The position numbers were made by a program, and so were the translations under genes. Under the pieces are notes generated by a model, which saw only the letters and a program-made list of their open reading frames with translations, had not been told where the DNA came from and did no database searches. 64,000 bases of DNA, taken from Streptomyces sp. MMBL 11-1. Lineage in GTDB: Bacteria > Actinomycetota > Actinomycetes > Streptomycetales > Streptomycetaceae. Shown here piece by piece: positions 50,573-60,171 of this stretch; the first letter of the stretch is position 1; the number at the start of each line of letters is the position of its first letter. The stretch is taken from positions 1,984,001-2,048,000 of the forward strand of contig NZ_CP117709.1 of NCBI RefSeq assembly GCF_028622875.1. The letters are read 5' to 3'.

Positions 50573-51801
50573 ACGCCCTGCTGAAGAACGGCCGGCGGCT
50601 CGCGGCCCGTATCGACGCGTCCACCCCCGCCCACCGCGACCGGGCGATCGACGGCCTGCGGGCCCTGGCGCTGCTCGCCGTGCCGCTCGGCCACTGGATG
50701 CTCGGCGGGTTCCGGCTGGACGCCGACGGCCTGCACAACGCGAGCCCGCTGTCGACCTTCGCCGGGCTGGCGCCCGCGAGCTGGGTGCTCCAGATGCTGG
50801 GGATCTTCTTCCTCGTCGGCGGGTACGCCTCGGTGCTCTCCTTCCGCCGCCGGGCCTCGACGACGGCCGCCTGGCTGGGCGGCCGGCTGGCCCGCCTCGG
50901 CCGGCCGGTGCTCGGTGTGACCGCCGTGTGGGCGGTACTGCTGGCGGTGCTGTCCGCGCTGGGCGTGCCGGGCGACACCCTGCGTACGGGGTCGACGCTG
51001 GTGATCCAGCCGCTCTGGTTCGTCGGGGTCTACACCGTGGTCACGGCCCTCACCCCGGTCTGCGTCACGCTGGCGCGGAAGCTCGGCGGGTGGGCGGCGC
51101 TGCCGCTGCTGGCGTCCGTCGCGGTGGTGGACTTCCTGCGCTACGGGCCGTTCGCCGAGGCGATGCCGTCCTGGCTGAGCGTGCTCAACATCCTGCCCGG
51201 CTGGCTCTTCGCCTATCAGCTGGGCGTGTCCTGGGGCGAGGGCCGGATCGGGAGGCGCGGGGCCCGGCTGCTGCTGATCGGCGGCGGGGTGCTGTTCGCC
51301 GCGCTGCTGCTCGCCTTCCACTACCCGGCGTCGATGGTCGGGGTGCCGGGCGAGGCGCGGACGAACTCTCATCCGCCGTCGCTGCTGGTGGTGGCGTTGG
51401 CCGCGACGCAGAGCGGGGCGGCGATCCTGCTGCGCGACCGGCTCGGGCGGCTGTTGCGCAAGCCGCTGCTCTGGGCGCCGGTCGTGGTGATCAACCTGTC
51501 GGCGATGACGATCCTGTGCTGGCACCAGACCGCGATGCTGGCCGCCGCCGTACCGGCCTCGCTCGCGGGGGCGGCGGGCACGGCGGTGGCGGGGCTGACG
51601 ACCGCGCCGGACACGGTGGGCTGGATCCTCGCCCGGATCGCCTGGCTGCCGGTGTTCGCGGGGCTGCTGGTGCTGATCGCCCGGTACGCGCGCCGCTTCG
51701 AGGCTCCGTGGCAGGCGGGCACCCGCGCCGCGAACGCCCGCCGCGCCCTGGCGGGGCTGCTCGCGGCGGGGTTCGCGGTGTTCGCGCTGGGGCTGGCGTG
51801 A
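50569..51801 (+). CDS. Acyltransferase-3-like integral membrane protein
   Basis: The 410-residue protein has about ten helices and the start of the acyltransferase_3 fold: 'RDRAIDGLRALALLAVPLGH' (~24-43) with the catalytic-type His in PLGHW, followed by 'LGIFFLVGGYASVLSFRRR'. This family O-acetylates or otherwise acylates sugars, peptidoglycan or antibiotics. Here it is translationally coupled to an exported hydrolase, so it could add a group that the hydrolase removes, or the two may tailor one polymer. It ends 38 bases before the convergent aldo/keto reductase gene. Confidence 0.87.
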   Translation: MNALLKNGRRLAARIDASTPAHRDRAIDGLRALALLAVPLGHWMLGGFRLDADGLHNASPLSTFAGLAPASWVLQMLGIFFLVGGYASVLSFRRRASTTAAWLGGRLARLGRPVLGVTAVWAVLLAVLSALGVPGDTLRTGSTLVIQPLWFVGVYTVVTALTPVCVTLARKLGGWAALPLLASVAVVDFLRYGPFAEAMPSWLSVLNILPGWLFAYQLGVSWGEGRIGRRGARLLLIGGGVLFAALLLAFHYPASMVGVPGEARTNSHPPSLLVVALAATQSGAAILLRDRLGRLLRKPLLWAPVVVINLSAMTILCWHQTAMLAAAVPASLAGAAGTAVAGLTTAPDTVGWILARIAWLPVFAGLLVLIARYARRFEAPWQAGTRAANARRALAGLLAAGFAVFALGLA

Positions 51802-51839
51802 GGCCCCGAGGGTGTGGTACCCGGGTGGGGCCGTCCGGG

Positions 51840-52867
<1,028 letters not shown>

Positions 52868-52868
<1 letters not shown>

Positions 52869-53368
52869 CAGGCGCTGTGCCTCTCCGGCGCCCTGCGGGC
52901 GCCCGCGTAGAACTCGATCTTGTGGTCGAGGACGGCGAGGGTGTCGTGGAGCTCCGCGATCCGCGTGATCACGTCGCGGCGGGTCGCCTCCAGCAGCTCC
53001 TGCCGTTCCTCGAAGGTGGACTCCCCCTCGCGCAGCAGCTCCGCGTACCGCACCATGTCGGCGACCGGCATCCCGGTCAGCCGCAGCTTGCCGACGAAGG
53101 CCAGCCAGTCGAGGTCGCGGTTGCTGAAGCGGCGCTGCCCGGTGTGCGAGCGGTCGACGTGGGGCATGAGCCCGATGCGCTCGTACCAGCGGAGCGTGTG
53201 CGCGGTGAGTCCGGTGAAGGCGACGACCTCACTGATCGTGTAGCTGTCCCTGCCCGCCGGGCGGGGGTGCTCCTTCGGGGCGGCCGCGCAGGCGTCCACC
53301 GCCGGTGAGGGCGGCGGGTGCGCGATGGTCGCGGGAGTGCTCCGGGAGGTTCCGTCGATCACCGTCAT
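52868..53368 (-). CDS. MerR-family transcriptional regulator
   Basis: The 166-residue regulator has a ~40-residue Pro/Ala-rich N-terminal extension, then the MerR HTH 'YTISEVVAFTGLTAHTLRWY' and 'ERIGLMPHVDRSHTGQRRFS' (~44-83) and a dimerisation helix. No metal-binding cysteine cluster is present (only one Cys, in the extension), so it should sense an organic ligand. Its promoter has the 19-base spacer and central palindrome that MerR proteins twist. ATG 53368 lies about where transcription should begin. Confidence 0.9.
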
Positions 53369-53375
53369 GCCCTCC

Positions 53376-53406
53376 ACGCTAGATCCTTGGAGTGCACTCG
53401 AAGCAA
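53376..53406 (-). promoter_or_regulatory. MerR-type promoter with 19-bp spacer and palindromic operator
   Basis: On the minus strand: -35 TTGCTT (53406-53401), spacer of 19 bases, -10 TAGCGT (53381-53376). The operator CTTCGAGTGCACTCCAAG (53403-53386) is a near-perfect palindrome across the -35/spacer. The start point falls at 53368-53371. Confidence 0.8.
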
Positions 53407-53504
53407 GGGGGAACCTGGCGCAGCGGGCGGAACGGCGGTTCTTCGGGCTAGGCGCTCCCCCGATGGACGGGGCGCGCATCGCGCCAGATGGACGGGACGC
53501 ACAC

Positions 53505-53544
53505 CGAAGATGAAGGATTGTTCATCTTCGCTTCATGTTTTTAC
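53505..53544 (+). promoter_or_regulatory. Operator-like inverted repeat before the OmpR-type operon
   Basis: A perfect 10-bp inverted repeat CGAAGATGAA/TTCATCTTCG (53505-53514, 53521-53530) is followed directly by CTTCATGTTTTTA. TTCATCTTCG and CTTCATGTTT form 11-base-spaced half-sites typical of OmpR/PhoP-class regulators. It is 26 bases upstream of the start at 53570. Confidence 0.55.
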
Positions 53545-53569
53545 CGTCCGGGACAGTCAGGGTGAATAC

Positions 53570-53863
53570 ATGGCTTTCTCACCTCGTCTGGCGGCCCTGG
53601 CAGCCGTCGTCGCCGTGCCCCTCGGCATAGCGGCCACCAGCTATGCCATGACCGACACCTCGGAGGCGCCGAAGGTGCCTCCCACCGTCCAACTGGAGGA
53701 GAGCCCGCGCGGCACCCCGCCGCCGAGCGGTGTCACGTCGCCGACCGGCGCCCCGACGCCGAGCGGCTCCCCCACCCCGTCCCGTACACCGGACAGCTCC
53801 GTCGTCCCGGGCCCCTCCGCGGCCGACGACGACGATGACGACGACTTCGGCGATGACGGTTAG
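53570..53863 (+). CDS. Small secreted or membrane-tethered acidic protein
   Basis: The 97-residue product has an N-terminal export signal (residues 1-26, 'RLAALAAVVAVPLGIAATSY'), a Ser/Pro/Thr-rich middle (TPTPSG-type words) and a strongly acidic end: seven consecutive Asp and then FGDDG. No family is recognised; such 'small secreted hydrophilic proteins' are seen beside two-component genes in Streptomyces. AGGGTGA lies upstream. Its stop lies 11 bases inside the kinase gene, so the three genes form one operon. It could be a ligand, cation buffer or accessory of the kinase. Confidence 0.72.
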   Translation: MAFSPRLAALAAVVAVPLGIAATSYAMTDTSEAPKVPPTVQLEESPRGTPPPSGVTSPTGAPTPSGSPTPSRTPDSSVVPGPSAADDDDDDDFGDDG

Positions 53864-55277
53864 CTTTCCGAGGATTTCCGCCCGGGTACGGATCCTGCTG
53901 TGGTTGCTGGTCGTGATGGCGGTCGCGCTGGGCGCGGTCGCCGTCACCGTGCGTTCGATCCTCCAGCGGGACGTGGACCACCGCATCAGCAAGCTGCTCA
54001 CCCAGGAGACCGGCGAGTTCGCGAACTTCGTTCCGCAAGGGGTGGACCCGGACACCGGTGGCCGGTTCGACACCGTGGACAAGCTGCTCCGCATCTATCT
54101 GCAACGGCAGTACGCCGACCCCGACGAGGAGCTGCTGGGCCTGACCGGCCGTCCCGGCGAGCGGCCCCACGCCATCCGGCAGCGCCGCGAACTGCCGCAG
54201 GACATCGCGCTGTGGAAGGACGACGCCTCGCTCACCCGGATCCACGCCTCCAAGGACTCCTTCGGGACGCTGGACCGTCCGCAGGGCGAGGTGCGCTGGG
54301 CCAAGGTCGCCATCGGACCTGCCGCGGGCAAGGAGCCCGGGGCGTTCGTCGTCGCCTTTCACCCGGAGCGCGAACGGGCCGTCGCCGACAAGACGTTCTG
54401 GATGCTGCTCGCCCTGTCCGGGGTGGCGCTGCTGATGACGACCGGGGTCGGCTGGGCCGTCGCCGGCCGCATCCTCGCGCCCGTCCGGCTCGTCCGGACG
54501 ACGGCGGCGGAGCTGACCGAGCAGGACCTCACCCGGCGCATCCCCGTGGAGGGCCGGGACGACATCGCGGCCCTCGCCGCGACGTTCAACGCGATGCTCG
54601 ACCGGCTGGAGCGGGCGTTCGCCGCGCAGCGGGTCTTCGTCGACGACGCCGGGCACGAGCTGCGCACCCCCATCACCATCGTCCGGGGCCACCTGGAGCT
54701 GATGGGCGACGACCCGGCGGACCGGGAGGAGACGGTGCGGCTGGTCACGGACGAGCTGGACCGGATGAGCCGCATCGTCGAGGACCTGCTCCTGCTCGCG
54801 GGGGCCGAGCGCCCCGACTTCGTGCGCCCCGAACCCGTCCAGCTCGCGGAGCTGACCGCCGACGTGTTCGTGAAGGTGCGGACCCTCGGCGACCGGGAGT
54901 GGCAGCTCGACGGCGTCGCGGACCTCGAAGTGCGCCTGGACGAGCAGCGGATGACACAGGCGATGGTGCAGCTCGCGCAGAACGCCGTCCAGCACACCGT
55001 GCCCGGCCAGCGCATCCGGATCGGCTCGCGGGCCGAGGAGAACCGCGTCGAGCTGTACGTCGCCGACCACGGGCCCGGGATTCCGCCGGAGGACGCCGAG
55101 GTGATCTTCGAGCGGTTCCGCCGGGGGACGTCCCGGCGCGGGACCCGCACGAGCGGCGCGGGGCTCGGCCTCGCGATCGTGAAGGCCATCGCGGAGGGTC
55201 ACCACGGCCGCGTCGAACTACGCCGGACCGAGGGCGGCGGAGCCACCTTCGTACTCACGCTGGAGACCGCCACATGA
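53853..55277 (+). CDS. Sensor histidine kinase (HAMP, HisKA, HATPase_c)
   Basis: The 474-residue kinase has two membrane helices (~13-33 and ~183-206) flanking a ~150-residue extracytoplasmic sensor domain, then a HAMP segment ('ILAPVRLVRTTAAELTEQDL'), HisKA with His268 in 'DDAGHELRTPITIVRGHLEL', N-box 'QLAQNAVQHT' and G-boxes 'DHGPGIPPEDAEVIFERFRR' and 'SGAGLGLAIVKAI'. ATG 53853 is the best start although it has no ribosome binding site; translation is probably coupled to the small acidic gene. Confidence 0.92.
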   Translation: MTVSFPRISARVRILLWLLVVMAVALGAVAVTVRSILQRDVDHRISKLLTQETGEFANFVPQGVDPDTGGRFDTVDKLLRIYLQRQYADPDEELLGLTGRPGERPHAIRQRRELPQDIALWKDDASLTRIHASKDSFGTLDRPQGEVRWAKVAIGPAAGKEPGAFVVAFHPERERAVADKTFWMLLALSGVALLMTTGVGWAVAGRILAPVRLVRTTAAELTEQDLTRRIPVEGRDDIAALAATFNAMLDRLERAFAAQRVFVDDAGHELRTPITIVRGHLELMGDDPADREETVRLVTDELDRMSRIVEDLLLLAGAERPDFVRPEPVQLAELTADVFVKVRTLGDREWQLDGVADLEVRLDEQRMTQAMVQLAQNAVQHTVPGQRIRIGSRAEENRVELYVADHGPGIPPEDAEVIFERFRRGTSRRGTRTSGAGLGLAIVKAIAEGHHGRVELRRTEGGGATFVLTLETAT

Positions 55278-55933
55278 ATCGCATCCTGATCGCCGAGGAC
55301 GAGGAACGCATCGCCTCGTTCGTCCAGAAGGGGCTGCGCGCCAACGGCTTCACCACGGTCGTCGCCGAGGACGGGGACCTGGCGCTGAGCCACGCCCTGT
55401 CCGGCGGGTTCGACCTGATGGTGCTCGACATCGGCCTGCCCGGCCGGGACGGTTTCACCGTGCTGCGGGAGCTGCGCGAGGCCCGCGTCACGCTGCCGGT
55501 CATCGTGCTCACCGCCCGCGACTCCGTGCGGGACACGGTGGCCGGGCTCGAAGGCGGGGCCGACGACTGGATGACGAAGCCGTTCCGCTTCGAGGAGCTG
55601 CTCGCCCGGGTACGGCTGCGGCAGCGCACCGCCGCCCGCGCGCCCGAGGTCACCATGTTGCGCAGCGGCAGCCTCGCCCTGGACCTGCGGACGCGCCGGG
55701 CGCGCGCGGGCGAGCGGACGGTGGATCTGACGGCGCGCGAGTTCGTGCTGCTGGAGATGTTCCTGCGCCACCCCGGTCAGGTGCTGTCGCGCGAGCAGAT
55801 CCTGTCCCATGTGTGGGGGTACGACTTCGATCCCGGCTCCAACATCGTGGACGTGTACGTTCGCGCGCTGCGCCGGAAGCTGGGCGCGGAACGGCTGGAG
55901 ACGATCCGGGGCATGGGCTACCGCCTGCCCTGA
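55274..55933 (+). CDS. Response regulator, OmpR/PhoB family
   Basis: A 219-residue regulator: receiver with acidic pocket 'IAEDEE', Asp52 in 'LMVLDIGLPG', Lys in 'DDWMTKPFRFEEL', and C-terminal winged helix 'LTAREFVLLEMFLRHPGQVL', 'SNIVDVYVRALRRKLG', 'ETIRGMGYRLP'. It overlaps the kinase stop by ATGA. The operator-like repeats before 53570 suggest autoregulation. Confidence 0.94.
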   Translation: MNRILIAEDEERIASFVQKGLRANGFTTVVAEDGDLALSHALSGGFDLMVLDIGLPGRDGFTVLRELREARVTLPVIVLTARDSVRDTVAGLEGGADDWMTKPFRFEELLARVRLRQRTAARAPEVTMLRSGSLALDLRTRRARAGERTVDLTAREFVLLEMFLRHPGQVLSREQILSHVWGYDFDPGSNIVDVYVRALRRKLGAERLETIRGMGYRLP

Positions 55934-55964
55934 GCCCGGCCCCCGGGCCCTGACCTGGGCCGGA

Positions 55965-55992
55965 GCCCCGCCCCGCGTTCCCGGGGCGGGGC
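55965..55992 (+). terminator. Terminator of the OmpR-type operon
   Basis: A perfect 11-bp stem GCCCCGCCCCG/CGGGGCGGGGC (55965-55975, 55982-55992), loop CGTTCC, followed by CTTTC. Confidence 0.88.
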
Positions 55993-56108
55993 CTTTCGCG
56001 TTCCCGGGATGCCTCGGCCGCGGGGTGCGGACCGCTCGGCGAGCTTGATGAAAAGGCCTTCACCGGACACTCATCAGGCGCTCACCCCGCCTTCGGAGGC
56101 TGTACAGC

Positions 56109-57542
56109 GTGCCTCTACCACTCCGGCAGACCGTCGGCCTCTGTGCCGTCCTCGGACTCTGCGCTCTCCTCGCCGTCCCCGGCGCCGCCCCCGGTCTCAG
56201 CGTCGACGGGCGGCTCTCCCTCGCCGTCTTCGCCCTCGCCACCGCCGCCTGGATCGCCACGCCGGTGGACGACGCCTACATCGCGCTCGGCGCGGGCCTG
56301 GCGCTGACGGTCACGGGGGTGATCAGCAGCGAGACCCTGTTCGCCACCCTGGGCGACGAGACGGTGTGGCTGCTGATCTGCGCCTTCGTCCTGGCGGCGG
56401 CCGTGACCCGGACCGGTCTGGCCGGCCGGGCCGCCGTCTTCCTGGTCGGCGGGGCGAGGACCGTGCGCCAGCTGGTGCACCTGACCACGGCCGGACTGGT
56501 CGTCACCGCGTTCGCCGTGCCGGCCACGTCGGGGCGTGCCGCCCTGGCGCTCCCGGTCTTCCTGGCGCTGGCCGCCGCCCTGCGTGAGCGCGGCCGTCTG
56601 GTGGTGATGCTGGCGCTGCTCTTCCCCACGGTCATCCTGCTGTCGGCCGTCGCGACCCTGATCGGCGCGGGGGCGCACCTGATCACCGTCGGGGTGCTCT
56701 GGGAGCAGACCGGCGAGCAGCTGAGCTTCGTGCAGTGGCTGGTAGTGGGGATGCCGTTGGCGGTCGTCTCCTCCCATCTCGCCGCCGAACTGGTGCTGTT
56801 CACGACGACCCGGCGCTCCGACCGCAAGGGCTCCGTCACCATCACGGCGGCGCAGATCCAGGAGCACTCCGAGACCGCCGTCGAGGGACCGTTCAGCCCG
56901 GCGGAGTCCCGGTGCCTGCTCCTGCTGTCGACGGTCGTCCTGCTCTGGTGCAGCGAACCCCTGCACGGGGTGTCGCCCGCCGTGGTCGCGCTCATCGGCG
57001 CGCTGGTGGCGACCTCTCCGGCGCTGGGGACCGTGCGCTTCAAGGACGGCCTGAAGACGGTTCCCTGGCCGCTGCTGCTGTTCATGGCCGCCACCATGGC
57101 GATGGGCGTCGCCCTCTCCGACTCGGGTGCGGCCGACTGGCTGGTGGGCTGGATACCCCTGGGGGCGTCCACGCCCCCGTGGGTGTTCCTGACCGGAGTG
57201 GTCGTCGTCAGCACGGCCGCCCATCTGGCGCTCCAGTCGCGTTCCGCCCGGTCCTCCGTGCTGGTCCCGCTGGTGATCGCGGCGGCGGTCGGGGCCGGGG
57301 TCAACCCGGTCACGGCGGCGCTGGCGTCCACGGCCGCCGCCGGCTTCTGCCACACGCTGCCCTCCTCGGCCAAGCCGGTCGCGCTCTTCGCGGACGTACC
57401 CGGCACCCCGACCTACACCCCGCGCGACCTGCTGCGGCTGTCCGCGTTCCTCGCGCCGCTCACCGCCGCGCTCGTCCTCGTCTTCGCCCTCGCCGTCTGG
57501 CCGTTGCTCGGCGTGCCCGTCCTCCTGGAGACCCAGCCATGA
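56109..57542 (+). CDS. SLC13/DASS-family permease, probable glycerate or dicarboxylate transporter
   Basis: A 477-residue membrane protein with about twelve helices and a repeat architecture of the DASS family: 'DETVWLLICAFVLAAAVTRT' in the first half and 'PWPLLLFMAATMAMGVALSD' in the second, plus the reentrant-type 'PATSGRAALALPV' motif. It overlaps glycerate kinase by ATGA, which points to glycerate as the substrate; family members otherwise move dicarboxylates or sulfate. GTG 56109 has GGAGG ten bases upstream. Confidence 0.85.
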   Translation: MPLPLRQTVGLCAVLGLCALLAVPGAAPGLSVDGRLSLAVFALATAAWIATPVDDAYIALGAGLALTVTGVISSETLFATLGDETVWLLICAFVLAAAVTRTGLAGRAAVFLVGGARTVRQLVHLTTAGLVVTAFAVPATSGRAALALPVFLALAAALRERGRLVVMLALLFPTVILLSAVATLIGAGAHLITVGVLWEQTGEQLSFVQWLVVGMPLAVVSSHLAAELVLFTTTRRSDRKGSVTITAAQIQEHSETAVEGPFSPAESRCLLLLSTVVLLWCSEPLHGVSPAVVALIGALVATSPALGTVRFKDGLKTVPWPLLLFMAATMAMGVALSDSGAADWLVGWIPLGASTPPWVFLTGVVVVSTAAHLALQSRSARSSVLVPLVIAAAVGAGVNPVTAALASTAAAGFCHTLPSSAKPVALFADVPGTPTYTPRDLLRLSAFLAPLTAALVLVFALAVWPLLGVPVLLETQP

Positions 57543-58753
57543 CCCGTCCGACCCGCCCCTCCCACCGCATCGCCATCGCCCCCAGCGGTTTCAAGGAGTC
57601 CCTCTCGGCCGCCCAGGTGGCCGAGGCCATCGCCCTCGGCGTACGGCGGGTAATCCCCGACGCCGATCTCGACCTCATCCCGCTGGTGGACGGCGGCGAG
57701 GGCACGGCCGAGGCGCTGGCCCTGGCGGGCGGCGGCCGACTGGTCCCGGTCACCGCGACGGGCCCGGTGGGCGATCCGGTCGCCTCGCACTTCGCGCTGC
57801 TGGGCGGGCCGGGACCGCTGACCGCCGTCGTGGAGATGGCCGCCGTCGCGGGCCTCGCCCTGGTGCCGCCGGGCCTGCGCCACCCGGGCGCGACCACCAC
57901 GTACGGCGTCGGCGAGCTGATCCGGGCGGCCCTGGACGCGGGGGCCCGGCGCATCCTCGTCGGCTGTGGCGACTCCGGTACGTCGGACGGCGGCGCGGGC
58001 GCCCTCCAGGCGCTCGGGGCCCGGCTGACCGACCGGCACGGCCGTGAACTGCGCCGGGGCGGCGGGGCGTTGCACGAGCTGGAGCACGTCGACCCGTCCG
58101 GCCTCGACCCGCGGCTGGCCCGCACGGAACTGCTCGTGGCCTGCAACCCGTACAACGTGCTGTGCGGGAAGCGCGGGGTGGCCCGGGTGTTCGGGCCGCA
58201 GAAGGGGGCGACCCCGGCGGAGGTGGAGCTGCTCTCGGCGGGCCTGGAGCGGCTGGCCGACGTCCTCACCCGGGACCTGGCCCCGGCCTTCGCCCCGGCG
58301 ACCGGTGCTCCGGTCGACCTGCGTACGGCTCCCGGCACGGGTGCGTCCGGCGGCCTCGGGGCCGGCCTCGCCGCCGTGGGCGCGCGCCTGCTCCCCCGTT
58401 ACGACGTGCTGCTCGACGGTCTCGACCTGGACGCGCGCCTCGCCCGCGCCGACTTCGTGATCACGGCGGAGGGGGCGCTCGACCACCAGACCGTACGCGG
58501 GAAGATCCCGGCGGAGGTCGCCCGGCGGGCCCAGGCCGCCGGGGTGCCGGTCCTGGTGCTGGCCGGGACGATCGGGCCGGGCGCGCAGGACGTCCGGGCG
58601 GTGGGCGTGGACGCGTACAGCTCGATCCTGCCCGCGCCGATGACGCTGGTGGAGGCGATCGGCAGGAGCGGCGAGTTCCTGGCCGACGCCACGGAGCGCG
58701 CGATGCGGATCATGGCGCTCGGCACCCGGCTCGCCCCGCTGGCCGCAGCCTGA
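57539..58753 (+). CDS. Glycerate kinase
   Basis: A 404-residue GarK/GlxK-type (PF02595) enzyme phosphorylating glycerate with ATP to give 2- or 3-phosphoglycerate. Conserved features are 'IAPSGFKESLSAAQVAEAI' at the start, 'LIPLVDGGEGTAEALA', 'GCGDSGTSDGGAGALQALGA' (~143-162) and 'NVLCGKRGVARVFGPQKGA'. The product enters glycolysis. Translational coupling with the permease makes a two-gene uptake and activation unit. Confidence 0.93.
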   Translation: MTRPTRPSHRIAIAPSGFKESLSAAQVAEAIALGVRRVIPDADLDLIPLVDGGEGTAEALALAGGGRLVPVTATGPVGDPVASHFALLGGPGPLTAVVEMAAVAGLALVPPGLRHPGATTTYGVGELIRAALDAGARRILVGCGDSGTSDGGAGALQALGARLTDRHGRELRRGGGALHELEHVDPSGLDPRLARTELLVACNPYNVLCGKRGVARVFGPQKGATPAEVELLSAGLERLADVLTRDLAPAFAPATGAPVDLRTAPGTGASGGLGAGLAAVGARLLPRYDVLLDGLDLDARLARADFVITAEGALDHQTVRGKIPAEVARRAQAAGVPVLVLAGTIGPGAQDVRAVGVDAYSSILPAPMTLVEAIGRSGEFLADATERAMRIMALGTRLAPLAAA

Positions 58754-58834
58754 CGGCGCACGCCCTACGTCCCGGGCTCCCGGCTCCTCAGGGCCCGGGG
58801 CCCAGCGGTTCGCGCGGCCGTTAGGCTCGGAGCC

Positions 58835-59647
58835 ATGGAGAGCCTGCGCATCATCGACACCTGGCCGGTCACGACGGCGGCAGCCGCCGTCGTACGGTCG
58901 GACGGCACGGTCCTCGGCACGCACGGGCCGGCCGACCACCGCTTCCCCCTCGCCTCGGTCACCAAGCCGCTCGCGGCCTACGCGGCCCTGGTGGCGTACG
59001 AGGAGGGGGCGGTCGAGCTGGACGAGCCGGCCGGGCCCGAGGGCTCCACGGTCCGCCACCTCCTCGCCCACACCAGCGGGCTGGCCTTCGACGAGCACCG
59101 GGTGACGGCCCCGCCCGGCAACCGCCGCCTGTACTCCAACGCGGGCTTCGAGGTGCTGGGCGACCACATCGCCAAGGCGTCCGGCATTCCGTTCGCGGAG
59201 TACCTGCGCCAGGCGGTCCTGGAGCCGCTGGGCATGACGTCCACGACCCTGGACGGCTCCCCCGCCCGCGACGGCGTCTCCACCGTGGCCGACCTGGTCC
59301 GCTTCGCCGCCGAGGTGCAGGCCCCCCGCCTCCTCGACCCGCGTACGGTCCTGGAGGCCCAGACCGTCGTCCATCCGGGCCTCAAGGGCGTGCTGCCGGG
59401 CTACGGCCACCAGAACCCGAACGACTGGGGCCTCGGCTTCGAGATCCGCGACGCCAAGTCCCCGCACTGGACGGGGAACACGTCCTCCCCCGCCACCTTC
59501 GGGCACTTCGGCCAGTCGGGCACGTTCCTCTGGATCGACCCGGTGGCGGGCGCGGCCTGCGTCGCGCTGACCGACCGCGCCTTCGGGCCGTGGGCGGCGG
59601 AGGCATGGACGCCGTTCACGGACGCGGTTCTGGCCGAGCTGTCCTGA
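58835..59647 (+). CDS. Serine hydrolase (beta-lactamase/class C fold)
   Basis: A 270-residue protein with the penicillin-binding motifs SVTK (Ser41, Lys44), YSN (Tyr101) and 'HFGQSG' (HxG, ~226-231). It lacks a signal peptide and should be cytoplasmic; such proteins are usually esterases or peptidases rather than lactamases. GGAG precedes ATG 58835 and TAGGCT lies eight bases upstream of it. Its end overlaps the convergent anti-sigma-like gene by 32 bases. Confidence 0.85.
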   Translation: MESLRIIDTWPVTTAAAAVVRSDGTVLGTHGPADHRFPLASVTKPLAAYAALVAYEEGAVELDEPAGPEGSTVRHLLAHTSGLAFDEHRVTAPPGNRRLYSNAGFEVLGDHIAKASGIPFAEYLRQAVLEPLGMTSTTLDGSPARDGVSTVADLVRFAAEVQAPRLLDPRTVLEAQTVVHPGLKGVLPGYGHQNPNDWGLGFEIRDAKSPHWTGNTSSPATFGHFGQSGTFLWIDPVAGAACVALTDRAFGPWAAEAWTPFTDAVLAELS

Positions 59648-60089
59648 ACCGGCTGCCGCCCTTCTCCGGCGGCGTCAGGCACTCGAACCAGACGGTCTTC
59701 CCGCTGCCGTCCCATCGCTTGATGATGCCCCAGTCGTCGGTGACGGCATTGACCAGGACGAGCCCCCGCCCCCCGTCGTCCAGCGGATCGCCCGTGATGG
59801 CGAGGGGCACGGCGGGGCTGCTGTCGGACACCTCGACGCGGATGCCCTCACCGCGCGGCAGCCGGAAGATGAAGGTCTTGCCGCGCCGGTCGGGCACGTG
59901 CCGCACGACGTTGGAGATCAGCTCGGTGAGCGCCAGTTCGGCGGCGTCGGCGAGGAACATCAGCTCCCAGCCCTTGAGGTAGAGCCGCAGGATGCGGCGC
60001 AGATGCCGGGCGGAGTGCTCACCGAGGGCGAAGTCGGCGTGGTAGACGGGCTCCCCGGGATCCCTCCGGGGGACAAGTACGTGATTCAT
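59616..60089 (-). CDS. Anti-sigma-factor-like ATP-binding protein (RsbW/HATPase_c_2)
   Basis: A 157-residue GHKL ATPase domain without a receiver or kinase partner: N-box 'DAAELALTELISNVVRHV' (~48-65), G1 'VEVSDSSPAVPLA' and G2 'GGRGLVLVNAVTDDWGI'. In Streptomyces such proteins occur beside a DUF5753 HTH regulator and a DUF397 protein (the whiJ/abaA-type clusters) and may bind sigma or anti-anti-sigma factors. It is divergent from the HTH gene. Confidence 0.88.
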   Translation of the reverse strand: MNHVLVPRRDPGEPVYHADFALGEHSARHLRRILRLYLKGWELMFLADAAELALTELISNVVRHVPDRRGKTFIFRLPRGEGIRVEVSDSSPAVPLAITGDPLDDGGRGLVLVNAVTDDWGIIKRWDGSGKTVWFECLTPPEKGGSRFRTARPEPRP

Positions 60090-60110
60090 GTCACCAGGCT
60101 GCGACGCGAT

Positions 60111-60130
60111 GGCTACGCTCGGCTACGTAC
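60111..60130. promoter_or_regulatory. 10-bp direct repeat in the divergent promoter
   Basis: GGCTACGCTC and GGCTACGTAC lie head to tail in the 82-base gap between the divergent anti-sigma-like and HTH genes. One helical turn apart, they could bind the HTH protein, and TACGCT/TACGTA could be -10 elements. Confidence 0.45.
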
Positions 60131-60171
60131 CGAAACGAACGCCGCGAGGCGTTGCACCCGGAGGTCCATCC

